A stretch of 64,000 nucleotides of DNA from Pseudomonas sp. GM50 (GCF_000282375.1 NZ_AKJK01000100.1:1-64000); one strand, 5' to 3'. Counted from the first letter of the stretch, positions 1-9,121 are shown. Notes: generated by a model from the sequence alone, not told the origin. Numbers and translations: made by a program.

Positions 1-126
1 CGATGGATTAGGAAGATCTTGGGTTACACCACTGCCAACGAACAACAGCGGCAGGTGTAGCGCTTGGTCACGAACAAAACTACGGCCCACACCCACACGA
101 CTGCAGAGACTTTGACGGAGTGCGGA

Positions 127-225
127 TTTAACACTAGCAGCTCCTTATGCTGCCTGTTGGCAGACAGAGCCGCTTTTATTGCCCCCCGTCCCAGAGCAGG
201 CTGCCAATCAGCTGCTAGTGTTAAA
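127..225. repeat. 16-base perfect inverted repeat enclosing 67 bases
   Basis: TTTAACACTAGCAGCT at 127-142 is exactly reverse-complemented at 210-225. The 67 bases between them contain weaker complementary pieces (TTGGCAG against CTGCCAA). The unit ends about 70 bases before the DoxX start, so it could be a small non-autonomous mobile element, a long hairpin in the leader, or a protein-binding site. No target duplication is visible. Confidence 0.6.
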
Positions 226-292
226 AATGCGCGCAAGGCTTCAATACCAGACTTACTTGCGTATCCTCTCTCGCGTCCACAGGCGGAACACC

Positions 293-706
293 ATGAGATA
301 CAACCTGTTTGAGAATCAGAGAAACGAGATCATCCTGCTCGCCCGCATCCTTCTAATGATCCTTTTCATTATTTCCGGCTGGGGCAAGATGACCAACTTT
401 GGCGGTACCGTTGCTTACATAAGCTCACTCAGTGCGCCCATGCCCATGGTCGCTGCAGGGGTTGCGGTCGTAATGGAGTTCTTTGTCGCTATAGCGATCG
501 TTGTGGGTTTCTACACCCGCCCACTCGCATTTCTCTACGCCTTGTTCGTACTCGGTACCGCTTTGATCGGGCATCACTTTTGGACTATGGTTGACCCAGA
601 GCGCGCGGCAAACATGACCCAATATTTAAAGAACCTCAGCATCATGGGCGGCTTGCTGCTGCTGGGCATTACTGGCCCTGGCAAGTATTCGATTGATGGC
701 AGATAG
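293..706 (+). CDS. DoxX family membrane protein
   Basis: A 137-residue protein with four hydrophobic segments, roughly residues 12-32, 50-72, 76-95 and 112-130. It has the DoxX signature features: an N-terminal LARILLMILFIISGWGK segment and a second helix rich in small residues. DoxX proteins are small inner-membrane proteins linked to redox homeostasis; the exact reaction is often unknown. The ATG at 293 was chosen because AGGCGGA lies six bases upstream; a longer reading from 179 would add an unlikely basic N terminus. It stands alone, with the inverted repeat at 127-225 just upstream. Confidence 0.85.
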   Translation: MRYNLFENQRNEIILLARILLMILFIISGWGKMTNFGGTVAYISSLSAPMPMVAAGVAVVMEFFVAIAIVVGFYTRPLAFLYALFVLGTALIGHHFWTMVDPERAANMTQYLKNLSIMGGLLLLGITGPGKYSIDGR

Positions 707-821
707 CAGCACGTGTAGTGGGAAAGGGCGCGCAGCAAATCCCACTTCGCGCCCCAAATGTCTTGCATCATAGTCACCCTATGACGCTTGGGCCGCGTTT
801 GGAAATCCATGACAAGAATCG

Positions 822-1074
822 CTACCTACCAACTCCTATCGTAATGGACTCAAAAAACGACAGGGTGCAATAACGAATCTGGTTCGCTCCGTCTCGGAAA
901 ATCTCCTGAGCTAGCGGAGTTTCTGCCCCAAGATCAGCTAGTCGTTTGCCTGCCTGAACCCGGATAAAAACCTTCAAAGCTTTCATGGGAAATGTCTTCT
1001 TCGCTCGCTCCGACGTCGGCCATCTCCAATGCGTTTTTGTAGATAGCGTCATCAATGCTGATGGTTGCGCGCAT
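822..1074 (-). pseudogene. VapB-type antitoxin remnant, frameshifted
   Basis: Reading leftwards from an ATG at 1074 gives MRATISIDDAIYKNALEMAD, a typical VapB-family (ribbon-helix-helix) N terminus. Near 987 the frame is lost; the next frame continues with MKALKVFIRVQAGKRLADLG, the usual VapB C-terminal half. A single-base change therefore separates the halves. No VapC PIN-domain toxin is visible downstream (towards 700), so this is a decayed toxin-antitoxin remnant. Its family is recognised by motif only. Confidence 0.65.
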
Positions 1075-1246
1075 TTGATGGTTTCAGAACAGGGACGGGA
1101 GGCGGCATAGCCGAAGGCGAAGTTTAGTCATGTTCACTCCGGGTTATTAGCTCCGCGAGCGTCATATTGTCGAGCTGTTCGGATGCTACTAACGGGCCTT
1201 AGTGCGTCCCGTTGGTATCGATTACCACAGGGCACGCGCGAAAACG

Positions 1247-1558
1247 TCACCACTGATTTGATGCAGAACCGGCCTCTTTCAAACCCGGGTAATCATCGAG
1301 CGCCAGGCTAGGTTTACCATCGTCCACCTGATCCTCCTTAGGTTTGTGTATCACTCCCGCTTCAGCGTCTGCACGCATCTGCTCAAGCTCTTTATGAAAC
1401 GCCTTGTCCTGAGCCGTTGGCTTGCTGATGTAGGGCTTTCGCTCAGGGTCACGCTGCGCTGCATAAGTAGTTACCGCATCAGGGTCGTGCTGTAGCTTTT
1501 CTTGAATTTGAGCTTCGAGCATCGCACGAAGCGCGTCTTTGTCGGGGCGAGTGAGCAA
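1247..1558 (-). CDS. Hypothetical protein, paralogue of 44491-44772
   Basis: A 103-residue, hydrophilic, charged protein of unknown function. Its first 85 residues closely match the gene at 44491-44772: both begin MLTRPDKDALRA(M/L)LE and share KAFHKELEQMRADAEAGVIH and a DDYP motif near the C terminus. Both copies use a TTG start preceded by AGGA at about seven bases, which supports translation from this unusual codon. The C terminus differs after DDYPGL. No domain was recognised; it is one of several small-protein families repeated in this window. Confidence 0.7.
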   Translation of the reverse strand: MLTRPDKDALRAMLEAQIQEKLQHDPDAVTTYAAQRDPERKPYISKPTAQDKAFHKELEQMRADAEAGVIHKPKEDQVDDGKPSLALDDYPGLKEAGSASNQW

Positions 1559-1930
1559 TTTCTAAGTCCTATCGAAAAACCACCAGCCAGTATTCGACTG
1601 AGCAAATGGCTGTGTAGTAAAAATGAAATCGACATGTCGGGAATCTGGGCTGCAAGTGGATTCACCCGGGCTGCAGGTCGAGCGGGGCACATGATCAATT
1701 TCTTCCAACATGGTGAAAGTGTCAAATTGGGTACATGCCTTGGGTGAGTCAGTAATCGGCAGGAGCTCAGGCAATGAAGGACAGGAAGCATCATTCCTTC
1801 TAATTGGGGGCCTTTACTCGTTCTTAGCATCGCTCCGCCAAACTGCCCTCTGTAGCGTTCATGGGCGAGGTGGGTTTCTGGGGCGTGTGCTGAAAAAAGG
1901 GCCAAAACAGTAGAGCTCGAACGGCACTCC

Positions 1931-2010
1931 AAAAAATATTTTTCCGCCCCCCTTGAAACAGAAAAAAGGAAACGGAGCTCTATTATTTGATACCAAACAA
2001 AAGCAAGGCA
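1931..2010 (+). repeat. AT-rich/TTGAA dispersed element, copy 1
   Basis: First of three copies (others at 46201-46277 and 61991-62070). The order is conserved: A-tract/ATATTTTT, C-run, TTGAA, long A-rich tract, CGGAG(C/T)TC, T/A-rich stretch, then a TTG codon in an A-rich context. TTG at 1987 sits about nine bases after GGAG and opens a 74-codon frame starting MIPNKSKA. Copy 3 opens MLPKKSKE and copy 2 MIAKQKQG. It may be the start of a small RNA or leader peptide; the terminator-like hairpin at 2178-2204 is the likely 3' end. Confidence 0.55.
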
Positions 2011-2177
2011 TCCCGATGCCTGCTCGCTTTCGAGATGGCTACAGGTTTTTGGGCTATCGACTCGTTGCTTTGCCATTGCTTTTGTTTCTGTCTACTGCCT
2101 TCAGGAGATTTAAGAAGAACAATATGCCGGAGGAGGGCGGACAGACTCACACTCAGGACAGAAGAACTCGCTTCTTT

Positions 2178-2204
2178 GCGACGTATGTCGCGGCTAGATT
2201 TTTT
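2178..2204 (+). terminator. Terminator-like hairpin of repeat element copy 1
   Basis: GCGAC at 2178 and GTCGC ending at 2191 form a short stem. GGCTAG and six T residues follow. The same hairpin plus (G)CTAGCTTTT occurs after copy 2 (46441-46466) and, in the opposite orientation, by copy 3 (62130-62158). Confidence 0.5.
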
Positions 2205-2293
2205 ACTTTGAAGCAACCCTAAAACCAGCTCGGATTGTCGACGTACCTGGCGTAACGCGAAGGAGGCTTTTAGGTAGCCAAAGTCGAGCTTGT

Positions 2294-2504
2294 TTACTCC
2301 GGCGCCATAAGCATAGCAAGCGTCATATTGATGAACTCTTCGTTCCTACTGATGGCGCTGCAGAGCGCCCCGTACGTTCTTGGCAACGTCACCTGATCCA
2401 CGCTGCTCGACCCAAAGCGTGAGCTCAATGATGGCGGTCTCAAGGGCGACTTGATTTTGGTTGATCTTGAAAAGCAGGGAAGGGAGAAGGTCTGAATTTG
2501 TCAT
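2294..2504 (-). pseudogene. Frameshifted copy of the MPNSDLLPSLLFKIN small-protein family
   Basis: Reading leftwards from ATG at 2504 (with GGAGGA upstream) gives MTNSDLLPSLLFKINQNQ and continues as the 69-residue family found intact at 15784-15993 and 25841-26050. One extra base in the codons after VRGAL (around 2360) shifts the frame into a stop. The correct C-terminal end, EEFINMTLAMLMAPE, is still readable in the next frame and ends at 2294. It is a recently inactivated copy, or a base error in the sequence. Confidence 0.8.
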
Positions 2505-3026
2505 CGCGATTCCTCCATGGAGGAGGTCAGCATAGCAATAGGTCTAGAAAATCGGGCACGACTCCACCAGGGGAAGTCCTGGCAGACCAAGTGTAAGCGT
2601 CTGGGTGGAAGTCACCTTCCGAACTCCAGCATTAAGGGTGATGGTGTCCGCGTATTTTTAAGCGGACGCGATAGCTCCTAGTCAGGATTTCCATGCGCCA
2701 ACGAAGTTCTTAACCGAAACCGTTCAAAGGTAAGCGTTTTTGGATTCGGAGGAGCGACACTCTAACGAGCTCACTCCTCATACCATCAGTCAAACTGACC
2801 TCCAAGGCTCTGCGTTTGCAGGTGCGCGAAAGCTGAAACATCCGATCAAAGTCGATCCTTCATCTTTATCGAGCGCATCGAATGCCACGGGCTTGGGCTC
2901 TTTTTCCAGGCGTTGAGATGAGGCTGAGGAGGGGATGGCTGTAAGTGATCCATCGATGTCCATTGCGCGCATCACGCTCATCGGCCTCTCAAACGTAAGC
3001 GTCCGGCAATCACGTCTTGCGAGCAG
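2505..3026. other. Gene-free stretch with three GTAAGCG motifs
   Basis: No convincing gene was found. Three direct GTAAGCG(T) motifs occur near 2592, 2732 and 2995; GTAAGCG is a common beginning of IS66-family ends, so these may be debris from such elements. This is a weak observation. Confidence 0.3.
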
Positions 3027-3485
3027 TTAATTGTCTGGGTCACTTCTCGGACGTACAGGTACCTGTTTGCGCACGGCATTGGACAGAACCAACGATGTCG
3101 TGACCGAACCATGGACAGCCAGCGCATCGACTATAGTCTCCAAATCAGCAGGCTGAGAAAACGCGCAACGGACTATGAAGCAGTCTTCTCCCGTAATCCT
3201 GTCAGCTTCTAGCACCTCAGGTATGTTGTTAAACAACTCCAGATAGCGCTTGATGTGCTGGTGAGTTGTGCGAATGCGTAGAATCGCCTGCAACCCCAAC
3301 CCTACCTCACGCAAACTTACCCGCGCGCTGTAACCCTCTATGACACCCGCAGCTTCGAGTTTCTGAACTCGCTCGCTCATAGCCGGTTGGGAAAGCCCAA
3401 TGCGCTTGCCCAAGGATGCCAGGCTTTGCCGTGCATTCTTTTGCAGTGCCTCCAGAATCTGCCAATCTTTGCTGTCCAGCCCCAT
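3027..3485 (-). CDS. Lrp/AsnC family transcriptional regulator
   Basis: A 152-residue regulator of normal family length. Residues about 5-60 form the N-terminal winged helix (DSKDWQILEALQKNARQSLA, then LSQPAMSERVQKLEAAGVIEGY), followed by an RAM-type ligand-binding half from about residue 65. Lrp/AsnC proteins bind amino acids or related compounds and control nearby transport or catabolic genes. It is transcribed away from the two hydrolases at 3610-4975, with about 125 bases between, which makes those genes the likely targets. Confidence 0.9.
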   Translation of the reverse strand: MGLDSKDWQILEALQKNARQSLASLGKRIGLSQPAMSERVQKLEAAGVIEGYSARVSLREVGLGLQAILRIRTTHQHIKRYLELFNNIPEVLEADRITGEDCFIVRCAFSQPADLETIVDALAVHGSVTTSLVLSNAVRKQVPVRPRSDPDN

Positions 3486-3609
3486 GCTTTTCCTCTACTG
3501 AGTAATCCGATGAATCATCGGTTGACGACGCTTCTTTCGGATGATTTGCCATCCAAGGTCGATGTGTCATTCGCTACATTCTGCGGACACCCCTTCTGAG
3601 AAACAAGAA

Positions 3610-4233
3610 ATGACACCTTCGATATTGCTCCTCCCGGGCATTGGCAATTCCGGCCCAGGTCACTGGCAGACGATATGGGCACACACCGACGCTTCCATGG
3701 AGAGCATTGGGGGGCAAGACTGGAATCGACCAGTTTGCACAAAGTGGGTCGAGAATCTGGAGGCCGCTATTAGCCGAGCGGGGCCCGACATCGTGTTGGT
3801 AGCCCACAGCCTTGGCTGCCTGCAAGTCGCCCACTGGGCGCAATGTAGTCGCACATTGGTTAGGGCCGCTTTGCTGGTTGCCGTACCAGACCCCGACCGC
3901 TCCACTTTTCCGAACGAGGCGCTAGGATTTAGTCCACTTGGCCTGAAGCGTTTTGCATTTCCAAGTACCGTTGTCGCAAGCTGCAACGACCCATATGCAG
4001 ATATGGATTATAGCCAACGATGTGCAGAAGCCTGGGGCAGCCGCCTGGTGAACATCGGGCCCCAAGGGCACATTAATTCGGCCAGCGGACTTGGTGATTG
4101 GCTTCAGGGGAGAGCGTTGCTGGAAGATCTCGTCGCAATGTCTGTGAGCCCCGTCCCAGATGTTCGCTCAACCGTTCACGACGCTAAAGAAAAGAACTCA
4201 CTTCATTGTTCGCAAGGAAAGCCAAATGAATAA
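3610..4233 (+). CDS. RBBP9/YdeN-type serine hydrolase
   Basis: A 207-residue alpha/beta-fold hydrolase of the RBBP9/YdeN group. Visible features are ILLLPGIGNSGPGHWQ at the N terminus, the nucleophile elbow VAHSLGC at about residues 73-79, and the GHINSASGLGDW histidine motif near the C terminus. The family hydrolyses small esters or amides; the substrate is unknown. ATG at 3610 starts the canonical fold; upstream codons look non-coding. The tail after GLGDWLQG is about 35 residues longer than usual. It overlaps the next hydrolase by eight bases, indicating co-transcription and probable translational coupling. Confidence 0.85.
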   Translation: MTPSILLLPGIGNSGPGHWQTIWAHTDASMESIGGQDWNRPVCTKWVENLEAAISRAGPDIVLVAHSLGCLQVAHWAQCSRTLVRAALLVAVPDPDRSTFPNEALGFSPLGLKRFAFPSTVVASCNDPYADMDYSQRCAEAWGSRLVNIGPQGHINSASGLGDWLQGRALLEDLVAMSVSPVPDVRSTVHDAKEKNSLHCSQGKPNE

Positions 4234-4975
4234 CGCATCCAACGCCCCTGTTGTATTCATCAACGGCCTTATCGGTACGTTGAATGATCCTGAGATTCAT
4301 AGACAGCTCGGTGATCGACCCTTCCTTGCACCTGATCTTTACGGCTATGGAAACCATCAAGGTACGCCTGTAGGGAATATCAATATTCAGGGACAGGTCG
4401 AACGAATACGCGAGGTGGTCGAAGCCGAGTTCAATGAATGTGCAGTGAATCTTGTTGGGCATTCGGTCGGTGGAGTGGTGGCCTATGCATTTGCCCACCG
4501 CTACCCAGAGCGCGTGAAGAGCCTTGTCAGTGTTGAAGGTAACTTCACCCTGAAGGATGCCTTCTGGTCATCGTCCGTCGCGAACATGTCAGTAGAGCAA
4601 GCAGAAACCATGCTGGAGGGATTCCGGGCCGATCCCGAGGCCTGGCTGGAGCGATCCGGAATACTGGAGCCCGCTGGCCAAACAGAAACCGCGAAGACCT
4701 GGCTTGCCCACCAACCTGCTTCAACCTTGCAAGCTATGGCCCAATCGGTAGTGGCGGTCACAGGGCGCCCTGACTATCAAACAATCTTAAGGAGCGTGTT
4801 CGCTTCGGTACCGGTGCATTTGTTGGCGGGTGAGCACTCAGTCGGAGGTTGGGATGTTCCTGACTGGGCAAATAAGGGAGCGACGAGTCTCACCATCATG
4901 CCAGACGTTGGACACCTAATGATGTTGCAACATCCCGCTGCGTTCGGTCGACTGGTTGCGGGCCTATTAGCCTGA
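4226..4975 (+). CDS. Alpha/beta hydrolase
   Basis: A 249-residue alpha/beta hydrolase. Motifs are VVFINGLIGT (oxyanion-hole region), the nucleophile elbow LVGHSVGGVVAYAFA, and the histidine loop PDVGHLMMLQHP close to the C terminus. AAGGA upstream of ATG 4226 supports the start, which lies inside the end of the preceding hydrolase gene. The pair and the divergent Lrp regulator form a likely small catabolic module. The substrate is not predictable. Confidence 0.88.
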   Translation: MNNASNAPVVFINGLIGTLNDPEIHRQLGDRPFLAPDLYGYGNHQGTPVGNINIQGQVERIREVVEAEFNECAVNLVGHSVGGVVAYAFAHRYPERVKSLVSVEGNFTLKDAFWSSSVANMSVEQAETMLEGFRADPEAWLERSGILEPAGQTETAKTWLAHQPASTLQAMAQSVVAVTGRPDYQTILRSVFASVPVHLLAGEHSVGGWDVPDWANKGATSLTIMPDVGHLMMLQHPAAFGRLVAGLLA

Positions 4976-5242
4976 GTGAGAGTTGATACACGCAAAAGCG
5001 TCTGCCGAAGGCACCATGCCTAAGCTAGGAACCCGTCCACTGATGCGGCAGCAGTTGTCCGATCTCGCTTGCTCGCTGCGTCGGCAGCCGCTTGAGAACA
5101 TCCTTTAAATAGGCGTATGGATCATGCCCATTCAGCCGCGCCGACTGGATCAAGCTCATGATCGCCGCCGCACGTTTGCCGCTGCGTAACGAGCCCGCGA
5201 GTCGAGTCAGCCGAAGGGAATTTCACCCCTCGGCTGCTCACA

Positions 5243-5278
5243 GAACCGTACGTGACAGTCTCCCGTCATACGGCTCTT
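5243..5278 (-). ncRNA. Group II intron domain V
   Basis: On the minus strand GAGCCGTATGACGGGAGACT is followed by GTCACGTACGGTTC. GAGCCGTA pairs with TACGGTTC (one G-U), leaving the two-base bulge and tetraloop-like GAGA tip expected of the catalytic domain V. Domain VI follows as the GCAGCCGAGGGG...CCCTTCGGCTG hairpin. Confidence 0.8.
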
Positions 5279-5280
5279 GA

Positions 5281-6510
5281 TCACACATTCGATGCACGTA
5301 GTAAATACCAATGCGCGAACAGCTCCGGATTCTCTCTTCGAACAAGACGCAGCCGATGCTCCGCTTGACGTATAGAGATTCGGTACTTGCTCTTCATCCA
5401 TTTGAGCAGGCGCGATTGCAACGCGCTCCACAATCGAAAGCTGAAGTTTCTGTACCAGAATTTACCGTAGTATTCGATCCATCCTCGAATCACAGCATTG
5501 TACCTGCGAGAAAAATCCCTCAGGTCATCCGTCGTGGATCGATGGATGCGCCAGTGTTTGATCGTGTCCACCATCCTGCGCATCGCCTTCATCGACGCTC
5601 CCTGCATGCACTTACGAAAGAGTTCGCCCTTTGAGTTCCTCAGGGTTCGCACCTTGAAGTCATATCCGAGAAAGGTGAAGCTCGTCGCGACATTGTGCCG
5701 CTCGAATGTGTCGATGTAGACAATCTTCGACTTTTCTTCGTTGATGGTCAGGCCCACTTCACTCATCCGTCGCGTCAGGCTCTCCCTGATTCGAACAGCC
5801 TCGCTCATCCTTGTGCAGTGGATAACAATATCGTCGGCATACCGTTCAAACGGCACGCCGCGATGCGTCCTGTCCATCCAACGATCAAAGGCATAGTGCA
5901 GGAATAAATTGGCTAACAAGGGCGAGATCACACCCCCTTGAGGTGTCCCTCGTCCCCGCTCCTGGAGCAACCCCGCCTCACTCTGCATCGGCGCTTGCAG
6001 CCAGCGTCGGCAGTACAAGATCACCCATTTCGGCATCTGGTGATGTTCCAGGGCCTTGATGATCAGGTCGTGCCCAACGTGGTCGAAGAACGCGCTGATA
6101 TCCACTTCCAGTACCCAGTTCTTACGACGGCACCGAATGGAACATTGACGCAAAGCGTCGTGGGCCGATCTTCCGGGCCTGTACCCATACGAGTCAGGAT
6201 GGAAAATCGGATCGATCACAGCCTCCACATATCTTTTCACTGCGCCTTGGGCTACTCGATCGGAGACCGTTGGGATGCCAAGGATGCGCTCCTTGCCGTT
6301 GTCCTTTGGAATGCGCTTTTCCCGTACAGGTGGCGGGAAATACGACCCTGCGCACAACCGGTTCCAGATGCGGTAGAGGCTATGATCGCGTTGCCGATCA
6401 AAGTCCGTGAACGTCTGACCATCACAGCCCGGCGCGCCACGGTTGCGGCATACATCCTGATACGCCATCCACACCAGCGATTTCGGTATTTCGAATGCTT
6501 TTCGCTGCAC
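5281..6510 (-). CDS. ltrA: Group II intron reverse transcriptase/maturase (LtrA-like)
   Basis: A 409-residue intron-encoded protein. The RT blocks run from GAPGCDGQTF (about residue 24) through VLEVDISAFFDHV to the catalytic FERYADDIVIH (YADD). A group II maturase/X domain (YNAVIRGWIEYYGKFWYRNF) follows; no C-terminal HNH endonuclease is seen. The GTG at 6510 was preferred because GAGG lies upstream and the protein then begins close to the family's normal N terminus; an upstream start at 6582 is possible. The protein assists splicing and retrohoming of its host intron. Confidence 0.92.
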   Translation of the reverse strand: MQRKAFEIPKSLVWMAYQDVCRNRGAPGCDGQTFTDFDRQRDHSLYRIWNRLCAGSYFPPPVREKRIPKDNGKERILGIPTVSDRVAQGAVKRYVEAVIDPIFHPDSYGYRPGRSAHDALRQCSIRCRRKNWVLEVDISAFFDHVGHDLIIKALEHHQMPKWVILYCRRWLQAPMQSEAGLLQERGRGTPQGGVISPLLANLFLHYAFDRWMDRTHRGVPFERYADDIVIHCTRMSEAVRIRESLTRRMSEVGLTINEEKSKIVYIDTFERHNVATSFTFLGYDFKVRTLRNSKGELFRKCMQGASMKAMRRMVDTIKHWRIHRSTTDDLRDFSRRYNAVIRGWIEYYGKFWYRNFSFRLWSALQSRLLKWMKSKYRISIRQAEHRLRLVRRENPELFAHWYLLRASNV

Positions 6511-8432
6511 TAAAACGTCATCCTCGTTCGAGTTGTGTCCCGCACAACGAAAGTGATCCCCACCCCTTCGCTCCAGCCCCATTACAGGTCTTTCGTCACT
6601 ACTACGGGTGAGTCCGTCCCTATCCCCACGATACGTACCGAGGATAGGTTCTCACGTTCCCCAAAATGGCCTGGCTCAGGTTCTTGCTGCCTTAACAACG
6701 GGTGCCGTGCAGTCGGTAGACAGGTATCCTCTGCACTTCTCGGGGCCCGGCTATACAAGCCCGTTTTGACACCAGTGGAGATTTCGTCGCTTCATCAGTC
6801 AGTTCACTTGCGTTCAACTACCTGAGCCTTACGTGACAGTAGTTTCTCTGCCTTTTCCCGAATCGCTCACCACCAACATGCTGAACATGCTCGCAGCATC
6901 AGGTCGTTTGATCAGTACGCCTGCACGCCCTGACCGGAGGGCCAACCTCCATCCACTTTGGAGCATGGAGTGTCATGCCGCCATTTTCATGTCGTCGTCA
7001 TGACGCCTCCTTCGTGACACACACAGCCAGTTCGAGCGCCCAAGAGCCCACGGTCGGATTTGATTCTCACACCAGTTGTTATCAATGGGCACAGCACCGT
7101 CATCGAGATAGCGCGTCAGCGCTATCCAGCGTTTGAGGCTGTAATCCAACGCCTTGGCGATGGCCGATCCCTCAGGCACAAGCTGCCTCTGGGCGATCAT
7201 CCAGGTATGAAGTACGTCGATGATCGGCGCTGCTTTTTCCTGTCGTATTTGTTGCCGGACATCCGGCCCCAGCTCGCGGACTTCTCGTTCAACTTCGTAC
7301 AAGGCCGCGATGTAGTGCAGCGCTTTTTCGGCAATCTGGCTTTTGTTGGTTGCGTGTAAGTCGAAGAATTTTCGGCGGGCATGGGCCATGCAGCCGATCT
7401 CCGTGACGCCCAGTTCAAAGCCTGCCTTGTAGCCCGCGAAGTCGTCGCAGACCAGCTTGCCATTCCAGTGGCCCAGGAAGGCTCGGGCATGTTCGCCAGC
7501 GCGGCTCGGGCTGAAGTCGTAAACGACCGCCGCCAGATCGGCGAACTGGCTGGTGGCATAGGCCCAGACGTAAGCACGATGAGTTTTCTTTGCGCCAGGC
7601 GTGAGCATTTGTACCGGCGTTTCGTCAGCACGGCTTCGCGCAGTGCATCGACTAGCGGTTGGAGTTGCACGCCGCAGTTGCCCACCCATTGCGCCAAGGT
7701 TGAACGGGCGATGGGCAGCCCGGCGCGGCCAAATATTTTCTCCTGCCGATATAGCGGCAGATGGTCGGCAAACTTGGCCACCATGACGTGGGCCAGCAAG
7801 CCCGCTGTCGGGATGCCTTTGTCGATGACGTGCGCCGGTACTGGTGCCTGGATCAGTGTTTCGCATTGCTCGCAGGCCCATTTCCCACGGATATGGCGTT
7901 CGACGGTGAACACGCCGGGCGTGTAGTCGAGCTTTTCGCTGGCATCTTCGCCGATGCGCTTGAGGGCGCAGCCGCATTGGCAGTGGCTGTTATCCGGCTA
8001 GTGATGGATCAGCGTGCGGGGAAACTGCGATGGTAGCGGTGCGCGCTTGGGTTGCTGGCGCACTTTGGCTTCGACTGATGTCGGTTGCAGCGCTTCAAGC
8101 TCAGCTTCGATGGCGGCGATATCGGTGTCGATCAAGTCGTCGAGCAAGCTGGCTTGATCCGGACTTAGCTGCTCGCTGCGCTTGGCAAACTTGAAGCGCT
8201 TAAGCAGCGCGATCTCGTGGGCCAGTTTCTCGTTGACCGACTTGTGATGGGGGATTTGCTTGTCCATCGTCTCGACACGCTGGATCAACTGCGCCGCCAA
8301 GGCACGCAGTTCTTCAGGGTTTAATTGATCGAGATTCGGATGCGAAGTCATGCTGCCGATTTTGCCAGAGAGGGCTCATGGCGGCGACAGACTGATGGGC
8401 CAATTGCGCTGGCAAGCGCGCCATGTCGGTGG

Positions 8433-8768
8433 TTAAAGCATCGAGATAATTCCGCCTGCACCGACGCGCTGCCAAGGTAAACCGAGTACCAGGGCCTGAA
8501 GTTGCTCGGCATCCAACTCAACTTCGGAGCCATGCCGTACACCTGGCCAGAAGAAGCGTCCTTGATTCAAACGCCGGGCTGCAAGCCAAATCCCCACACC
8601 GTCATGCACCAGCACTTTCATGCGATTGGCGCGACGGTTGGCGAACAGATAGGCACAGTGCGGCTTCGCCGCACCAAACACCGCGATAACTCGCGCGAGC
8701 GCGGTTTCAGTGCCGGCCCGCATGTCCATGGGGTCGGTGGCGAGCCAGATCGAGTCGATGCGGATCAT
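8433..8768 (-). CDS. tnpB: IS66 family accessory protein TnpB
   Basis: A 111-residue protein of the IS66 Orf2/TnpB family. Characteristic motifs are MDMRAGTETALARV, CAYLFANRRANRMKVLVHDG and GIWLAARRLNQGRFFWP. Its role in IS66 transposition is accessory and poorly understood. ATG 8768 overlaps the tnpA stop by four bases (ATGA). It appears intact, unlike tnpC downstream. Confidence 0.92.
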   Translation of the reverse strand: MIRIDSIWLATDPMDMRAGTETALARVIAVFGAAKPHCAYLFANRRANRMKVLVHDGVGIWLAARRLNQGRFFWPGVRHGSEVELDAEQLQALVLGLPWQRVGAGGIISML

Positions 8769-9097
8769 CGCAGCAGGTCTCGTAAGAAAGCGGAACACGC
8801 CGCTGCATTTTCTGACGGCCAACTCACCACGACTGCGCCTTTTGAATGAGGCACTTCGATTCGGATCGTAGCGGGAAGAGGTTGGTGCGTCGCTATCGGT
8901 GGCGATGCCTTGACCGGGATGAAGGCTGTTTGCAGCGTCAGAGTTTTCTGCGCATGCACCCGAATCCATTTATGGACGAGGTTAGCATTGAGGTTGTGGG
9001 TCAAGGCGACATTGGCAATCGAGGTGTCAGGCTGGGCGCACTCGGCAATGACCTGGGCCTTGAAGGACTTGGAATAGGAACGGCGTTCTTGTGGCAT
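8765..9097 (-). CDS. tnpA: IS66 family accessory protein TnpA
   Basis: A 110-residue protein with an N-terminal helix-turn-helix of the transposase-8/OrfA kind (RRSYSKSFKAQVIAECAQ, then NLNANLVHKWIR) and a C-terminal stretch typical of IS66 TnpA. First gene of the insertion sequence, overlapping tnpB by four bases. It is intact but sits in a dead element. Confidence 0.9.
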   Translation of the reverse strand: MPQERRSYSKSFKAQVIAECAQPDTSIANVALTHNLNANLVHKWIRVHAQKTLTLQTAFIPVKASPPIATHQPLPATIRIEVPHSKGAVVVSWPSENAAACSAFLRDLLR

Positions 9098-9121
9098 GGG
9101 CGTCCGCTTTAAAGGCTAAAA

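Larger units (their letters stand above)
5201..7022 (-). mobile_element. Group II intron inserted in IS66 tnpC
   Basis: The 5' end on the minus strand reads GTGTGTCACG (matching the GUGYG rule) from 7022, and the 3' end is ...GGCTGACTCGAC (ending in AC) at 5201. Joining the exons gives TGG CTG TTC GCG GGC, the conserved WLFAG of IS66 transposases, which fixes both boundaries. It encodes a reverse transcriptase/maturase, and a domain V-like hairpin lies between the gene end and the 3' splice site. The total of 1822 bases is typical for a bacterial group II intron. Confidence 0.88.
5025..8351 (-). pseudogene. tnpC: IS66 TnpC transposase, broken and intron-split
   Basis: The N-terminal part (8351 down to 7998) starts MTSHPNLDQL and has the coiled-coil/leucine-rich start of IS66 transposases, ending at an in-frame TAG after LIHH. 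The same frame then continues PDNSHCQCGC (zinc-finger region) to about 7620, where a short deletion joins EAVL to DETPVQML in another frame. The catalytic DDE part runs to NWL at about 7024. The intron (5201-7022) follows. The last exon, 5200 down to 5025, gives the usual end GSLRSGKRAAAIMSLIQS and DPYAYLKDVL. Removing the intron restores NWLFAGS exactly. Confidence 0.88.
5025..9097 (-). mobile_element. IS66-family insertion sequence, inactivated, with nested group II intron
   Basis: On the minus strand the order is tnpA (8765-9097), tnpB (8433-8768) and tnpC (8351 down to 5025), the standard IS66 layout. tnpC carries a premature stop, an internal deletion/frameshift and a 1.8 kb intron, so the element cannot move by itself. 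The outer inverted repeats were not identified with certainty, so the true element extends somewhat beyond both given ends. Confidence 0.85.

Noticed and set aside
1471..2076. Leftward 201-codon frame
   Set aside because: It crosses the 5' end of the 1247-1558 gene and the AT-rich repeat, has no ribosome binding site and no recognisable motif.
5938..6513. Rightward 191-codon frame inside the intron
   Set aside because: It is antisense to the reverse transcriptase, whose catalytic motifs are clear; no ribosome binding site.
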